Of a DNA stretch of 64,000 nucleotides, positions 28,564 to 37,240 are shown in pieces. The stretch lies in contig OZ220465.1 in NCBI GenBank assembly GCA_965115815.1, positions 3,906,001 through 3,970,000 on the forward strand, given 5' to 3'. The position numbers and the translations under genes were made by a program. The DNA comes from VXPW01 sp965115815 (lineage in GTDB: Bacteria > Pseudomonadota > Alphaproteobacteria > TMED109). How positions within the stretch are numbered: position 1 is the stretch's first letter; each line of letters starts with the position of its first letter. A model generated the notes under the pieces. It was not told the origin of the DNA, searched no databases, and was given only the letters and a program-made list of their open reading frames with translations.

Positions 28564-29101
28564 CCCGCGTGGCGTTTCCGGTCCGCCGCACGAAGAGAGG
28601 TGTCCGCGTGCGGCTTGGCCGGGCCCCGGCAGTCGGGCACGTGCTTCCGGGGGCACCGCGAACCTGTCGGAGCGCACTGCCTCCCGTTGCCGCGGGGCTC
28701 GACGACGGGATCCGTAGCCGGAGCGGCGGAACCGCTCCGGCGCGAGCAGTCGCCGGCTTCGGGTTGCTTGTCCCCGGACCGTCCTGTACGGTCGCGCCAC
28801 GCGAGGCTCCGATGGAAGCCGGGCACCACGCTCGACCATTGTGGCGCATGAGTGGCTCGTGAGCCGGACGGACGCCATGATCCTGGGTATCGGTGCGGGT
28901 GCGCCAAGCGTCTGCGGCAGCTGTCTACCTCCTGCGGCCGACCGACCAAGGTACTGCGCGTTCCTTCCGGGCCCCTCCGGTTCGTCGTCCAAGGCGGCAC
29001 TTCATGGCGCACCGGGTCCGGATTGACGTGGCGGGATCGGCCGGGACCGCAAGGATGCCCTCGTCCGCACGGCAATCCGCATCTCGGGCAGCACCGTCGG
29101 C
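28564..29101. other. No gene seen between mug and egtD
   Basis: Only shadow frames. No clear terminator or promoter was found by eye. Confidence 0.4.
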
Positions 29102-30127
29102 GTGAGCGAGCTGGCGACCCGGGTCGTCTCCCCGTCCCGACCCGTTCCGACGCTGGCGGAAGACGTACGCGCTCTCCTGCTCACGTCCCCGCGCTCCCTG
29201 CCGCCGAAATACCTCTATGACGAGACCGGTTCCGACCTGTTCGACCGGATCTGCCGCACCCGGGACTACTATGTCACCCGCACCGAAGATGCGCTGCTCA
29301 CGGAGGTAGCTGCAGACATCGCAGGAACGGTGCAGCCGGCCACCGTGTTCGAGTTCGGAAGCGGCATGTCGCGCAAGACGCCGCAGATCATCGACGCATG
29401 CGGCCGGGCCGGACCCCTGGCTACCTATGCAGCATTCGACATTTCGCCGGATGCGCTGCGCGCCGCCGGTCGATCCCTCCAGCGGGTTCATCCGAGTCTC
29501 GCCGTGCAGCTGTTCGTGGGCGACTACACCGCCGGGCTGGACGCGTTACCGGTCCCCCGGGGACCGCGCCTGTTCCTGTTTCTGGGTGGAACCATCGGGA
29601 ATTTCAGCGAAGCGGAGGGGATCCGCTTCCTGCGCGACCTAGCCGCCAAGATGGACCACGGCGACTTCCTTCTGATGGGCGCCGATCGGATCAAGGACCG
29701 GCAGGTCCTGCACGATGCCTACAATGATTCGGAAGGGCTGACAGCCGCTTTCAACCGGAATGTGCTCCGCGTGCTGAACACGCGTCTCGGCGCGGATTTC
29801 GATCCGGAGTCCTTTCGACACGCCGCCGCCTACTGTACGCAGCGCGCCCAAATCGAGATGCGGCTGGTTGCGACGCAGCCGCACACCGTGACGATCGATC
29901 GGCTGGGCGTGCAGGTGCAGTTTGCGCGTGAGGAATCCATCCTCACCGAAATCAGCCGAAAATTCAGTCGCGAATCGCTCGAGCACTTGTTGCAGCGCGC
30001 CGGCTTCGTCCTGCATCGCCATTACACGCCCGACAATGAGTACTTTTCGCTGGTACTCGCGGGAATCGCACAGTCCGAGGGCCCGCCGCACGGCCGCCCG
30101 GCCCGCGTTCGGCACCCGACCCGGTGA
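29102..30127 (+). CDS. egtD: L-histidine N-alpha-methyltransferase (EgtD-like)
   Basis: A SAM-dependent enzyme of 341 residues that trimethylates histidine to hercynine, the first step toward ergothioneine. The family features are PPKYLYDETGSDLFDRICR, the SAM loop VFEFGSGMSRKTPQI, YAAFDISPDALRAAG, FLFLGGTIGNFSEAEG, AYNDSEGLTAAFNRN and the C-terminal EISRKFSRESL. GTG 29102 is the only sensible start, since a nearby ATG is out of frame. The partner sulfoxide synthase EgtB is not in the window, so it is either elsewhere or hercynine is the end product. Confidence 0.9.
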   Translation: MSELATRVVSPSRPVPTLAEDVRALLLTSPRSLPPKYLYDETGSDLFDRICRTRDYYVTRTEDALLTEVAADIAGTVQPATVFEFGSGMSRKTPQIIDACGRAGPLATYAAFDISPDALRAAGRSLQRVHPSLAVQLFVGDYTAGLDALPVPRGPRLFLFLGGTIGNFSEAEGIRFLRDLAAKMDHGDFLLMGADRIKDRQVLHDAYNDSEGLTAAFNRNVLRVLNTRLGADFDPESFRHAAAYCTQRAQIEMRLVATQPHTVTIDRLGVQVQFAREESILTEISRKFSRESLEHLLQRAGFVLHRHYTPDNEYFSLVLAGIAQSEGPPHGRPARVRHPTR

Positions 30128-30465
30128 ACCGGGGCCGGGGATCGCCTGCCGCCACGCTTCGTTCCGGCCGGCCCGTGGGGACCGGCCGGTTCGTGCGAGG
30201 GCCCAAGGGCCGCCGCCTGTCAGGAGGGACAGGATGCCCCGGAGGGCGCCGGTCGGTCGCGTCCTTGCCGCGCCCGGGCCGGAGATTCGGTCTTTCGCTG
30301 CGCGCGGCCGCCGCCCGGCCCAAGAGGCCAGCCGTCAGGCTGCCCGGCGGCCGGATCCTTCTGGACGACACGGATTCCGGGCCGCCGATGGAGGTTCGCG
30401 GCCGGCCGGGGCCACGGCGAGGCGGCCCCACGAGCAACGAAATCCGCAGGACTCCGGAAATCGAT
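30128..30465. other. No gene seen between egtD and tRNA-Gly
   Basis: A 338-bp spacer with convergent flanking genes and only Arg-rich frames. Confidence 0.45.
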
Positions 30466-30540
30466 TGGAGCGGGCGATGAGATTCGAACTCATGACTTCT
30501 ACCTTGGCAAGGTAGCGCTCTACCCCTGAGCTACGCCCGC
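30466..30540 (-). tRNA. tRNA-Gly (anticodon GCC)
   Basis: Read on the minus strand it starts GCGGGCGTAGCTCAGGGGTA, with the anticodon arm CTACC-TTGCCAA-GGTAG (anticodon GCC), the T arm GAGTTCGAATCTC, the acceptor complement CGCCCGC, discriminator T and encoded CCA (30466-30468). All four stems pair well. The IS630 element lies about 190 bases upstream of its 5' end. Confidence 0.96.
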
Positions 30541-30730
30541 TCGCTCCGACCGACATCATAGAGCACGGCCGATGTCGTGCAACGTTCGGTCACCCGCCGG
30601 GATCGGCAGCGGAGCCGCGTGCGCGGGCCGCCGTTCGGAGAACCAACGAGGGGCGGGCGGCGCGGCGGCAACCCGGGCACCGGACGGCGCGCCCGCGGAC
30701 CTTTCAACAGCCCGTTGTTGACGCAAACTA

Positions 30731-32125
30731 GTAGTACGGAATCATTGGATTGATGGGTATAGAGACTTCAGTTTCACCCGGGCGTCTGCCGTCGTGAACC
30801 GCCAGTCGACGGTGCCGCCGGCCGCGTTGCGGCGCTTGACCCACGCCGCGGTCTCCCGCAGCATGGTGGCGCGATCAGGAATGCGTCGTCGAAGACACTG
30901 TCGCGACAACGCGCCGATTTCGATTTCGGCCATGTTGAGCCAGCTTCCGTGCTTCGGCGTGTACCGAAACTCGAACCGCTTTCGCACCCGCATGGCCTCC
31001 CGGGGTGCAAAGGCTTCATACAACGACGCGGGGCCGTGTGTGTTCAGGTTGTCCATGACCAGTACAATCTTCTTTCCGGGGAAATGATCGTCCGCGAGTT
31101 CCCGGATGAACTGCGCCCAGTCCCGCGCCGTGCGGCGATCGGTGACCTTTACCGTACGCCAGTTTTCATTGGGCGCGAACGCCAGGAAGAGATTGGCCGT
31201 ACCGTTTCGCTCGTATTCGTAGTCGACGATTTCCGGCTGCCCGGGCCGCACGGGGCGGGGAAGGCGGGTTTCCTTCGTCTGCTGCCGGCTGGTCTCATCC
31301 ATGCAGACCAGGACCTCGTCTTCGGCAAAATCCCGCTGGTACGTGTCCAGCACCTCCTCCATCGCCGCCACGAACGGCGCATTGCGGCTCGGGGGAATGC
31401 ACCAGTACTGCTTCAGCCAAGGCTTGATCTCCTTTTTTTTAGAGTCTTCCGTACCGTTTCTTTCGAGATGCTCTCGACGATCTCCATCTCCATCAGACGA
31501 CCGGCCAGCAGCTTCAGTGTCCAGCGAACACAACCCTCGGGCGGGGAAGAACAGGCCAGAGCCACCAGCTTCGCTTCCTTCGCCCCGTCCAGGAGTTTCG
31601 GTCGGCGGTTCTCCTGCTCCCGACGGCGGAGGGCGGCCTCCAGACCCTCCAGAACACAGCGCTTGCGCAGGCGTTCGACCGTCGAAGCACCGATACCCAA
31701 GCCGCGCGCGATGTCCACATCTCGGAGTTTGCCGCCGTCGCGCCCTTCGTCCGCCATCAGGAGAATCTGCGCCCGACGACGACGCCAGGCGGCTCCGGTA
31801 CCGTCGACGATCGCTTGGAGTTCCCGGCGCTCCGGCACCGAAAGGCTCACTCGATAGAGCTTCCTACCCTGAGGGTTGGCCATGATCCACTCCGATCCCC
31901 GCACCGAACCCCTGCAGACAGGCTCGGTTCCCGGAAACCGGATCCGTCCGATCCCCAAGAGAGCATGAGCGCCTGCATGTTCGGCATCGGGTCTGTGGGG
32001 ATGAACAAAAAAGCGCCGTACCGATCGGGCGCTCACGCGTGCCGACACGCACCGACACGGACCGACACGGACCGACACGGAAATCTTGCCAGAATACTAT
32101 CGTCAGTTCAACGTTTCCGTACTAC
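30731..32125 (-). mobile_element. IS630-family insertion sequence
   Basis: 1395 bp between the inverted ends GTAGTACGGAA (left) and GTAGTACGGAAA (right, read inward), flanked by TA on both sides as expected for IS630. It contains a transposase in two overlapping frames and about 240 bp of leader with three tandem ccgacacgga repeats near 32055-32085. It inserted exactly at the stop codon of the neighbouring IS4-like gene. A truncated second copy of its right end is at 54199-54444. Confidence 0.9.
30742..31883 (-). CDS. IS630-family transposase made by -1 frameshift at A8G
   Basis: The N-terminal frame starts ATG 31883 (MANPQGRKLYRVSLSVPERR) and carries the helix-turn-helix region (DVDIARGLGIGASTVERLRK). 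It ends shortly after ETVRKTLKKRRSSLG. The catalytic frame continues as KKKEIKPWLKQYWCIP with the DDE residues in VLVCMDETSRQQ, VLVMDNLNTHG and FRYTPKHGSWLNMAEIEIG. The junction is a run of eight A followed by G near 31433-31441, where a -1 slip joins TLKKKEIKPWL exactly as in related single-frame transposases. Programmed frameshifting at A-rich runs is known in IS630 elements. A plain indel cannot be excluded. Confidence 0.88.
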
Positions 32126-34287
32126 TAGCTCATGCGGTTCCCTTCTGATTGGACGAATTCGAGTCCGGTCTTGAATTTCCGCCACGCCTGCCAGATTTTG
32201 GCAGTACCCGGAAGCGGCTGACGTTTGCTGGGCCGGAAGCCCGCCATGCGGGCGAGATCGACCACGAAGGTGCGGATGTCGGGCGGCTTCCCGGGCGGGG
32301 CACGGAGGATGCGATCGTACCGGAGCCATCGGTAGAGAACCCCGATTTCGCGGTCGGTGAAGAACTCGAGGGCGGCGCGGTCGGGCGGGTCGCGCGCGAG
32401 GCGCTCGAGGTCCATGACCCGCCATGCGGTGATGGCATCGAAAGCGAGGCACTTGCGCAGGTCGTCGGCGTCCTGCAGCTTGCGTTCTTCGATCCGGGCG
32501 CCGACCTTGAGGACCCGGAAGATCGGCGTCCGGTCGTCCCGGTTCTTCGGCGGCACGAGGTGGACGGCGGCGGCGCGGAGCTCAAGGATCACGGTGCGCT
32601 TGAGGCGCCGACGGGGTCCGCCGCAGGCGGCGAGGTGGACCGTCTTCGTTCCCAGGACCGGCGGCTCCGCCATGGCCTCCCACAGGTCCGCCACGGAGCC
32701 GTCGCTGCGGACCACCCGTCGCTGCCGGCCGCGGTCGGAGCGCACGAGGAGCCCGACGCCGCCGGCGCGCGCCTGTACGAACCTTTCCCAGATGTCGCCT
32801 TCGCGGCCGCAGACCGTGACCACCCGGGTGTCGGGGCAGGCGGCGGCCAGCTGGCGGGCGCGTTCGAGTCCCTGAAGCCAGCGCACACTCTCCGGCTTGA
32901 CCGCGTCGCGGTCCGGGGCTGCCGTGCCCTCGCGCTCGGTGGCGTCGCGGTCCGGGGCTTCCGTGCCCTCGCGCTGGGTGGCGTTGAGGTCGATCACGCC
33001 GAGCGGGCGGCGGCCCTCGGTCACCGCCAGCGTGAAATGGGCAAGGATTCCCCGGGTGCCCGAGCCCCCGCCTCCAAGGTTCACCCGCCCTTTCGTCTTG
33101 CAGTGCCCGTTGTACTTCAGCGTCGTAGTGTCCTGCAGGGCGAGGACGACCCGCTCCTGCCGGCAGCGTTCGACCGTGGCTTCGGCGTGGGGATCGAGGA
33201 TGTGTTCCATCGTGACCCGGGCGCTGGACAACAGCCGGTACGCGGCCTTCTGCGCGGCGGCGGACGGGAAGATCACGGGCAGGGACGCGCCCGGAGCGTT
33301 CTCCCAAGCCCGGCCCATCGCCAGCACCCGCGTGCGTACGCGGCCGTCGGGATGCGAACCGCGGCCATACTCGATGTCGGCCCAGTCGGCGTTCCCGGGC
33401 CGCCACGGCTCCGACGTGGTACCGAGGACGGCGCCCCGCTCCCGAGACAGGACCTCGCGCCAGCCCTCGGCCAAGGGCCGGATCCACACCGCCTTCGGCG
33501 CGGTCGCACGGCCTCCCGGCGGCCGGCCCGAGGTCGGTTCGGCGCAGCGGCTCCACCCGGCCGCACGATAGCAGGTGCCGCGGTGTTCGGGTCCCACATA
33601 CGTGTAGACCGCCTGCGGCCGGGTCCCGTGCGCCGCCTTCCAGTCCGCGGCCAGGCGCGCCGTCGACCGGGCCAGCACGTGCGAGGCCAACCGGGCGACC
33701 CGGACGCCGGGCAGCAGGAGAAAGCGGTGCTGCTGGACCAGCTGCGCCAGATTCGCGGCCCGCGCCGTCGCCGACCAGCCGATGGCCGCGTCCCGGGCCG
33801 CCTGATGCCAGCCTGCGGCCGTATACCCGAGGCCGCCGAGACGGCCGTGGCGCGACGACACGACCCAGAAGTTGAGGACCTTCCCCGGCCGGTGCTTCCA
33901 ACCCTGCGGATGATGGGTCTCCATCATCTCGCGCCAGCGGCGCCGGTCCGGGGCCGCGCCCACCGGGACCAGGGTGACCGCCCCGAGATCCGCCAGCGTG
34001 CACGCCAGCTTCCGGTCCGGGTCGGTGCGCGCCACCTCGCCGCCCGGACGGCCCGGCGTGCGGCACGGACCCGGCCGCGCCGCGGGCAGCACGAACCCCG
34101 CCCGCTTCGCGATCCCGGGCAGAACCCCGCGCGCCTGGGACACGCAGGGCGGGCCCCGGGCGTTGCGCCAGTCCTCGCGTTCGCACAGCTCGCGCGCCAG
34201 CGCATGACGCGTCCGGCCGGCCTCGGCCGCCGCCGCCTTCAGCCACTCGACCGTGTCGGCGCGGAGATGTCGAAGTCCGACTTGCAT
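32125..34287 (-). CDS. Transposase with N-terminal DruA-like (DUF4338) domain and C-terminal IS4/Tn5-like domain
   Basis: 720 residues. The first half matches DUF4338, the DruA family: RRRWREMMETHHPQGW, VLNFWVVSSRHGRLGGLGYT, ARAANLAQLVQQHRFLLLPG, ASHVLARSTARLAADW, GTCYRAAGWSRC. The second half is a Tn5/IS4-type DDE transposase: LALQDTTTLKYNGH, LAVTEGRRPLGVIDL, RWLQGLERARQLAAACPD, VVTVCGREGDIWERF and GLLVRSD, then a basic C-terminal part. ATG 34287 is chosen because family sequence starts there (MQVGLRHLRADTVEWLK). The reading frame ends at TAG 32125-32127, which is formed across the IS630 TA target site. Removing the IS still gives TAG, so the protein is unchanged. A tandem RDATEREGTAAP-type duplication lies near residues 448-470. 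Confidence 0.82.
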   Translation of the reverse strand: MQVGLRHLRADTVEWLKAAAAEAGRTRHALARELCEREDWRNARGPPCVSQARGVLPGIAKRAGFVLPAARPGPCRTPGRPGGEVARTDPDRKLACTLADLGAVTLVPVGAAPDRRRWREMMETHHPQGWKHRPGKVLNFWVVSSRHGRLGGLGYTAAGWHQAARDAAIGWSATARAANLAQLVQQHRFLLLPGVRVARLASHVLARSTARLAADWKAAHGTRPQAVYTYVGPEHRGTCYRAAGWSRCAEPTSGRPPGGRATAPKAVWIRPLAEGWREVLSRERGAVLGTTSEPWRPGNADWADIEYGRGSHPDGRVRTRVLAMGRAWENAPGASLPVIFPSAAAQKAAYRLLSSARVTMEHILDPHAEATVERCRQERVVLALQDTTTLKYNGHCKTKGRVNLGGGGSGTRGILAHFTLAVTEGRRPLGVIDLNATQREGTEAPDRDATEREGTAAPDRDAVKPESVRWLQGLERARQLAAACPDTRVVTVCGREGDIWERFVQARAGGVGLLVRSDRGRQRRVVRSDGSVADLWEAMAEPPVLGTKTVHLAACGGPRRRLKRTVILELRAAAVHLVPPKNRDDRTPIFRVLKVGARIEERKLQDADDLRKCLAFDAITAWRVMDLERLARDPPDRAALEFFTDREIGVLYRWLRYDRILRAPPGKPPDIRTFVVDLARMAGFRPSKRQPLPGTAKIWQAWRKFKTGLEFVQSEGNRMS

Positions 34288-34872
34288 GCCGTCACCATGA
34301 CGGACGGACCGACGCACGTCAAGTGTGGCGGCATGAAAGCCCGCGGACCGCTTCGACCTCCGCCCGGGCCGGAACCGGCTGCTCCCGCCGGAGGACCTTG
34401 CGCCCAATGCCGTGCCCGAGGTCTCCGGCCCCCGGATGCGGCCAACGGCTTCTGGTCTGCCGCAGCACGCGGCCGGCCCCCGTGTGCACTGGGACCGGCC
34501 GCACCGTGGCCCGTTGATGCCCTACGGTCGGTCCACGCTGGCCGCGGAACCGGGATCGTTCCTCGCTCCGGACGGGCTCGTTTGCTGATCGCATTTCATG
34601 ATCTTCCGGATCCCGCTGGGACGGGATCCGGAACGGGGGTCCGGCATCGCGCGGGACCGCTTCCGGTCTGCCTGCTTTCGCACCCCTCGCTTCGTTGACC
34701 GGCGACGGCCTTGACCGCAACCGGAAACCGTGCGACCATTTCTAGCTCCGTCGGTGGGTCTCCGAGAGGGCTTGGTGCCCTTGCCGTCCGTGCACTCGAT
34801 GCCGGTACCGGGAATCCGGTTCGACGGCCCGTCACCCCAGGCACGGCAAGCCTTCGCTTGATCGGGAATTTC
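34288..34872. other. No gene seen; flank of the IS4-like element
   Basis: Holds the left flank of the DUF4338 transposase and the promoter region of the thioredoxin gene. Terminal repeats of the IS4-like element were not identified. The inverted pair tccggatcccgct / gacgggatccgga at about 34609-34636 may be a hairpin. Confidence 0.4.
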
Positions 34873-35793
34873 ATGCAGGATTCCGACACCCTGATCGGCG
34901 GTGCGCGCGCCGCTGCCTCCGACTACATCTTCGATACCAACACCGCCCGGTTCAGCGCAGAGGTCATGTCCGCGTCGCGGACCCGGCCGGTGATCGTGGA
35001 TTTTTGGGCGGAATGGTGCGGTCCGTGCAAGCAGCTCACGCCCCTGCTGGAAACGGCCGTCCGCGCCGCCGGCGGCAAGGTGGCCCTGGCTCGGGTCAAT
35101 GTCGATCAAAACCAGACGTTGGCGGCCCAGTTGCGGGTGCAGTCGCTGCCGATGGTCTATGCGTTCGTCGATGGCCAGCCGGTGGACGGCTTTGCCGGAG
35201 CCCTGCCGGCGTCCGAAGTGCGCGCCTTCGTGGACCGCGTCGCTCAGCAGTCGGTGAGTGCGGTGCAGCAGCAGATCGAACAGGCGCTGGATGCGGCCGA
35301 TGCCGCCCTTGCCGAGGACGCGAGGAAGGCGGCGGACCTCTATTCGGCCGTGATCGAACGCGACGGATCGAACGCGCGCGCGATTGCCGGCCTCGGGAAG
35401 GCGATGCTCAAGGCCGGCCGCACGGCGGATGCGCGGGACATACTCGAGAACGTTTCGGAGGATCTCGTCCGCGACCCCGCCATCGAGTCACTCCGCGCGG
35501 CGATCTCGCTGGCCGCGGAAACCCGCTCGGCCGGCGATCTGCCCGGCCTGCGGGCCAAGGTGGAAACCGACCCGGACGATCACCAGGCCCGCATCGATCT
35601 CGCCAACGCGTTGCTGGCCAACGACGCCCGGGAAGAGGCCGTGGACCAACTGCTCGAGAGCGTGCGCCGCGACCGCCAGTGGAACGACGCCGCGGCGCGC
35701 AAGCGCCTGCTGAAGCTGCTGGAGGTCTTTGGCGAAGGGGACCCCCTGACCGCCCGGGCCCGCATGCGGTTGTCGGCCATCGTGTTTGCCTGA
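34873..35793 (+). CDS. cnoX: Thioredoxin-fold chaperedoxin, CnoX/YbbN-like
   Basis: 306 residues. An N-terminal thioredoxin domain (VIVDFWAEWCGPCKQLTPLL) has WCGPCK at residues 48-53, and LPMVYAF carries the cis-proline. A C-terminal TPR-like helical region from about residue 130 follows (DLYSAVIERDGSNARAIAGL; DLANALLANDAREEAVDQLL). This is the layout of YbbN/CnoX, which binds and protects proteins under oxidative stress and passes them to chaperones. Both cysteines are present, so unlike E. coli CnoX it may have redox activity. It is the first gene of a four-gene run with the LON-like, Trm112 and DUF971 genes. Confidence 0.9.
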   Translation: MQDSDTLIGGARAAASDYIFDTNTARFSAEVMSASRTRPVIVDFWAEWCGPCKQLTPLLETAVRAAGGKVALARVNVDQNQTLAAQLRVQSLPMVYAFVDGQPVDGFAGALPASEVRAFVDRVAQQSVSAVQQQIEQALDAADAALAEDARKAADLYSAVIERDGSNARAIAGLGKAMLKAGRTADARDILENVSEDLVRDPAIESLRAAISLAAETRSAGDLPGLRAKVETDPDDHQARIDLANALLANDAREEAVDQLLESVRRDRQWNDAAARKRLLKLLEVFGEGDPLTARARMRLSAIVFA

Positions 35794-35801
35794 TTCGTCC
35801 G

Positions 35802-36464
35802 ATGCCGCCACCGGAACCCGGGCGACTGCCGGAACGTCTCCCCCTGTTCCCGTTGTCGAACACGGTCCTGTTTCCACGCGACCGAATCGTGATCCAGGCC
35901 TTTGAGCCCCGTTACGTGCAGCTGATCGACGACGCACTTGCGGCCTCGCGCGTATTCGGCGTCATCCAGCCCAGCCGGGACGGAATCCCGCACCCTCTGC
36001 CGGACGACTGCTCACTCTATGCAGTGGGCGGGGCGGCCTATATTCAGGCGTTCCAGGAGACCGACGACGCCCGGTACCTGTTGCAGCTCACGGGCGTTTC
36101 GCGCTTTCGGGTTCGGTCCGAAACCGGGATGCAGGGCGGCTATCGCCGTGCCGATGTGGATTGGCGTGCATTCGCGGCCGATGTCCAACCAGCAGATTGC
36201 CGGGCGATCAATCGCAAGGAACTGCTGGCGGCACTGATCCGCCATACCCGCGCGCACGAGCTGGCGGTGGACTGGGACCGGCACAAGCGCGACCCCACCG
36301 AAACGCTCCTGCATTTCGGCATCCGGATCTGCCGACTGGACAGTCGCGAGAAGCAGGGCATGCTGGAAGCTGAGGGAGTCGTCGAGCGGGCGCGCATGCT
36401 GAGGGCATCGCTGGCCATGAAGGAAGCCGAGCGTTCGGGATCCGGGTCCGGGAGCATCAATTGA
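35802..36464 (+). CDS. LON-protease substrate-binding-domain protein (no protease domain)
   Basis: 220 residues containing only the N-terminal Lon domain (LPLFPLSNTVLFPRDRIVIQ, FEPRYVQLIDDAL, VFGVIQPS, LQLTGVSRFRV), with no ATPase or protease part. Such free-standing proteins are widespread in alphaproteobacteria. Their role is unclear, perhaps as substrate adaptor. It starts eight bases after the CnoX stop, and its stop overlaps the start of the Trm112 gene. Confidence 0.9.
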   Translation: MPPPEPGRLPERLPLFPLSNTVLFPRDRIVIQAFEPRYVQLIDDALAASRVFGVIQPSRDGIPHPLPDDCSLYAVGGAAYIQAFQETDDARYLLQLTGVSRFRVRSETGMQGGYRRADVDWRAFAADVQPADCRAINRKELLAALIRHTRAHELAVDWDRHKRDPTETLLHFGIRICRLDSREKQGMLEAEGVVERARMLRASLAMKEAERSGSGSGSIN

Positions 36465-36664
36465 CCGCTGCAGCCTCGGACCCGGCCGTCGACCGGCACC
36501 TGCTCGAGATCCTGGTCTGTCCGGTGACCAAGACCCGTCTCGAATACGACCGGGACCAGAACGAACTGATCAGCCGGGCGGCCGGTCTTGCCTTTCCGGT
36601 TCGGGACGGGGTCCCCATCATGCTGGTGGACGAAGCCCGCAGGCTGGGGGACGACCCGCCCTGA
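36461..36664 (+). CDS. Trm112-family (UPF0434) small Zn-ribbon-like protein
   Basis: 67 residues with HLLEILVCPVTKTRLEYDR and AGLAFPVRDGVPIMLVDEAR, the two halves of the Trm112 fold. Only one cysteine (VCPVTK) of the usual zinc-binding set is seen, as in many bacterial members. It may act as an activator or stabiliser of methyltransferases. The start is TTG 36461, overlapping the stop of the preceding gene. Its own stop overlaps the ATG of the DUF971 gene. Confidence 0.88.
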   Translation: MTAAASDPAVDRHLLEILVCPVTKTRLEYDRDQNELISRAAGLAFPVRDGVPIMLVDEARRLGDDPP

Positions 36665-37023
36665 TGGGCGCGGGCCTGCGACCGAAGAGCCTCCGGGTCC
36701 GGCGCGCGAACGGCATCGTGGACATCGTCTTTTCAGACGGGGCCGCATTTCAGTTGCCCATCGAGTTGCTCCGGGTCGAAAGCCCCTCCGCCGAGGTCCG
36801 GGGGCACGGAGGCCCCAAGCAGTTGGTATCGGGCAAGCGCCATGTCGCCGTCGCCGCCATGGAGCCGGTGGGGCATTACGCCGTCCGGATCCGTTTCGAT
36901 GACGGCCACGACACGGGAATCTATTCGTGGGGCTACCTCAGGGAGCTGGGCGAGCGCCGGGACGAGCTCTGGGCGGAGTACCTGCAGGCGCTGCAGCGGG
37001 CTGGCGCCTCGCGCGAACCGTAG
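36664..37023 (+). CDS. DUF971 (gamma-butyrobetaine hydroxylase-like N-domain) protein
   Basis: 119 residues with the core RANGIVDIVFSDGAAFQLPI, LLRVESPSAEVRG, VEPVGHYAVRIRFDDGHDTG-type region and IYSWGYLRELGE. This is the small domain found at the N-terminus of gamma-butyrobetaine hydroxylases and alone in proteobacteria, sometimes linked to Fe-S cluster metabolism. The ATG lies in the TGATG overlap with the previous stop, so expression is coupled to the run starting at the CnoX gene. Confidence 0.88.
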   Translation: MGAGLRPKSLRVRRANGIVDIVFSDGAAFQLPIELLRVESPSAEVRGHGGPKQLVSGKRHVAVAAMEPVGHYAVRIRFDDGHDTGIYSWGYLRELGERRDELWAEYLQALQRAGASREP

Positions 37024-37240
37024 GGTCCGGCACGGGGCCCGGATCCCGGACCATCGGGAACGCCTCTTCCGACCGGGACGGGCCGCCTGCGAACGATGCC
37101 GGGTCGGGTCGCGGATTTCCGGTCCTGCGTCCTTCCGGCGGTCCGGATCGTCCCCAGCCGCCGTTCGGTCAGGCCGGCGCGACGTGCGCGGGAACGGCGG
37201 CCGCCGGCAGCGTCACGGATCCGGCGCGCCGGTTCGCCGG

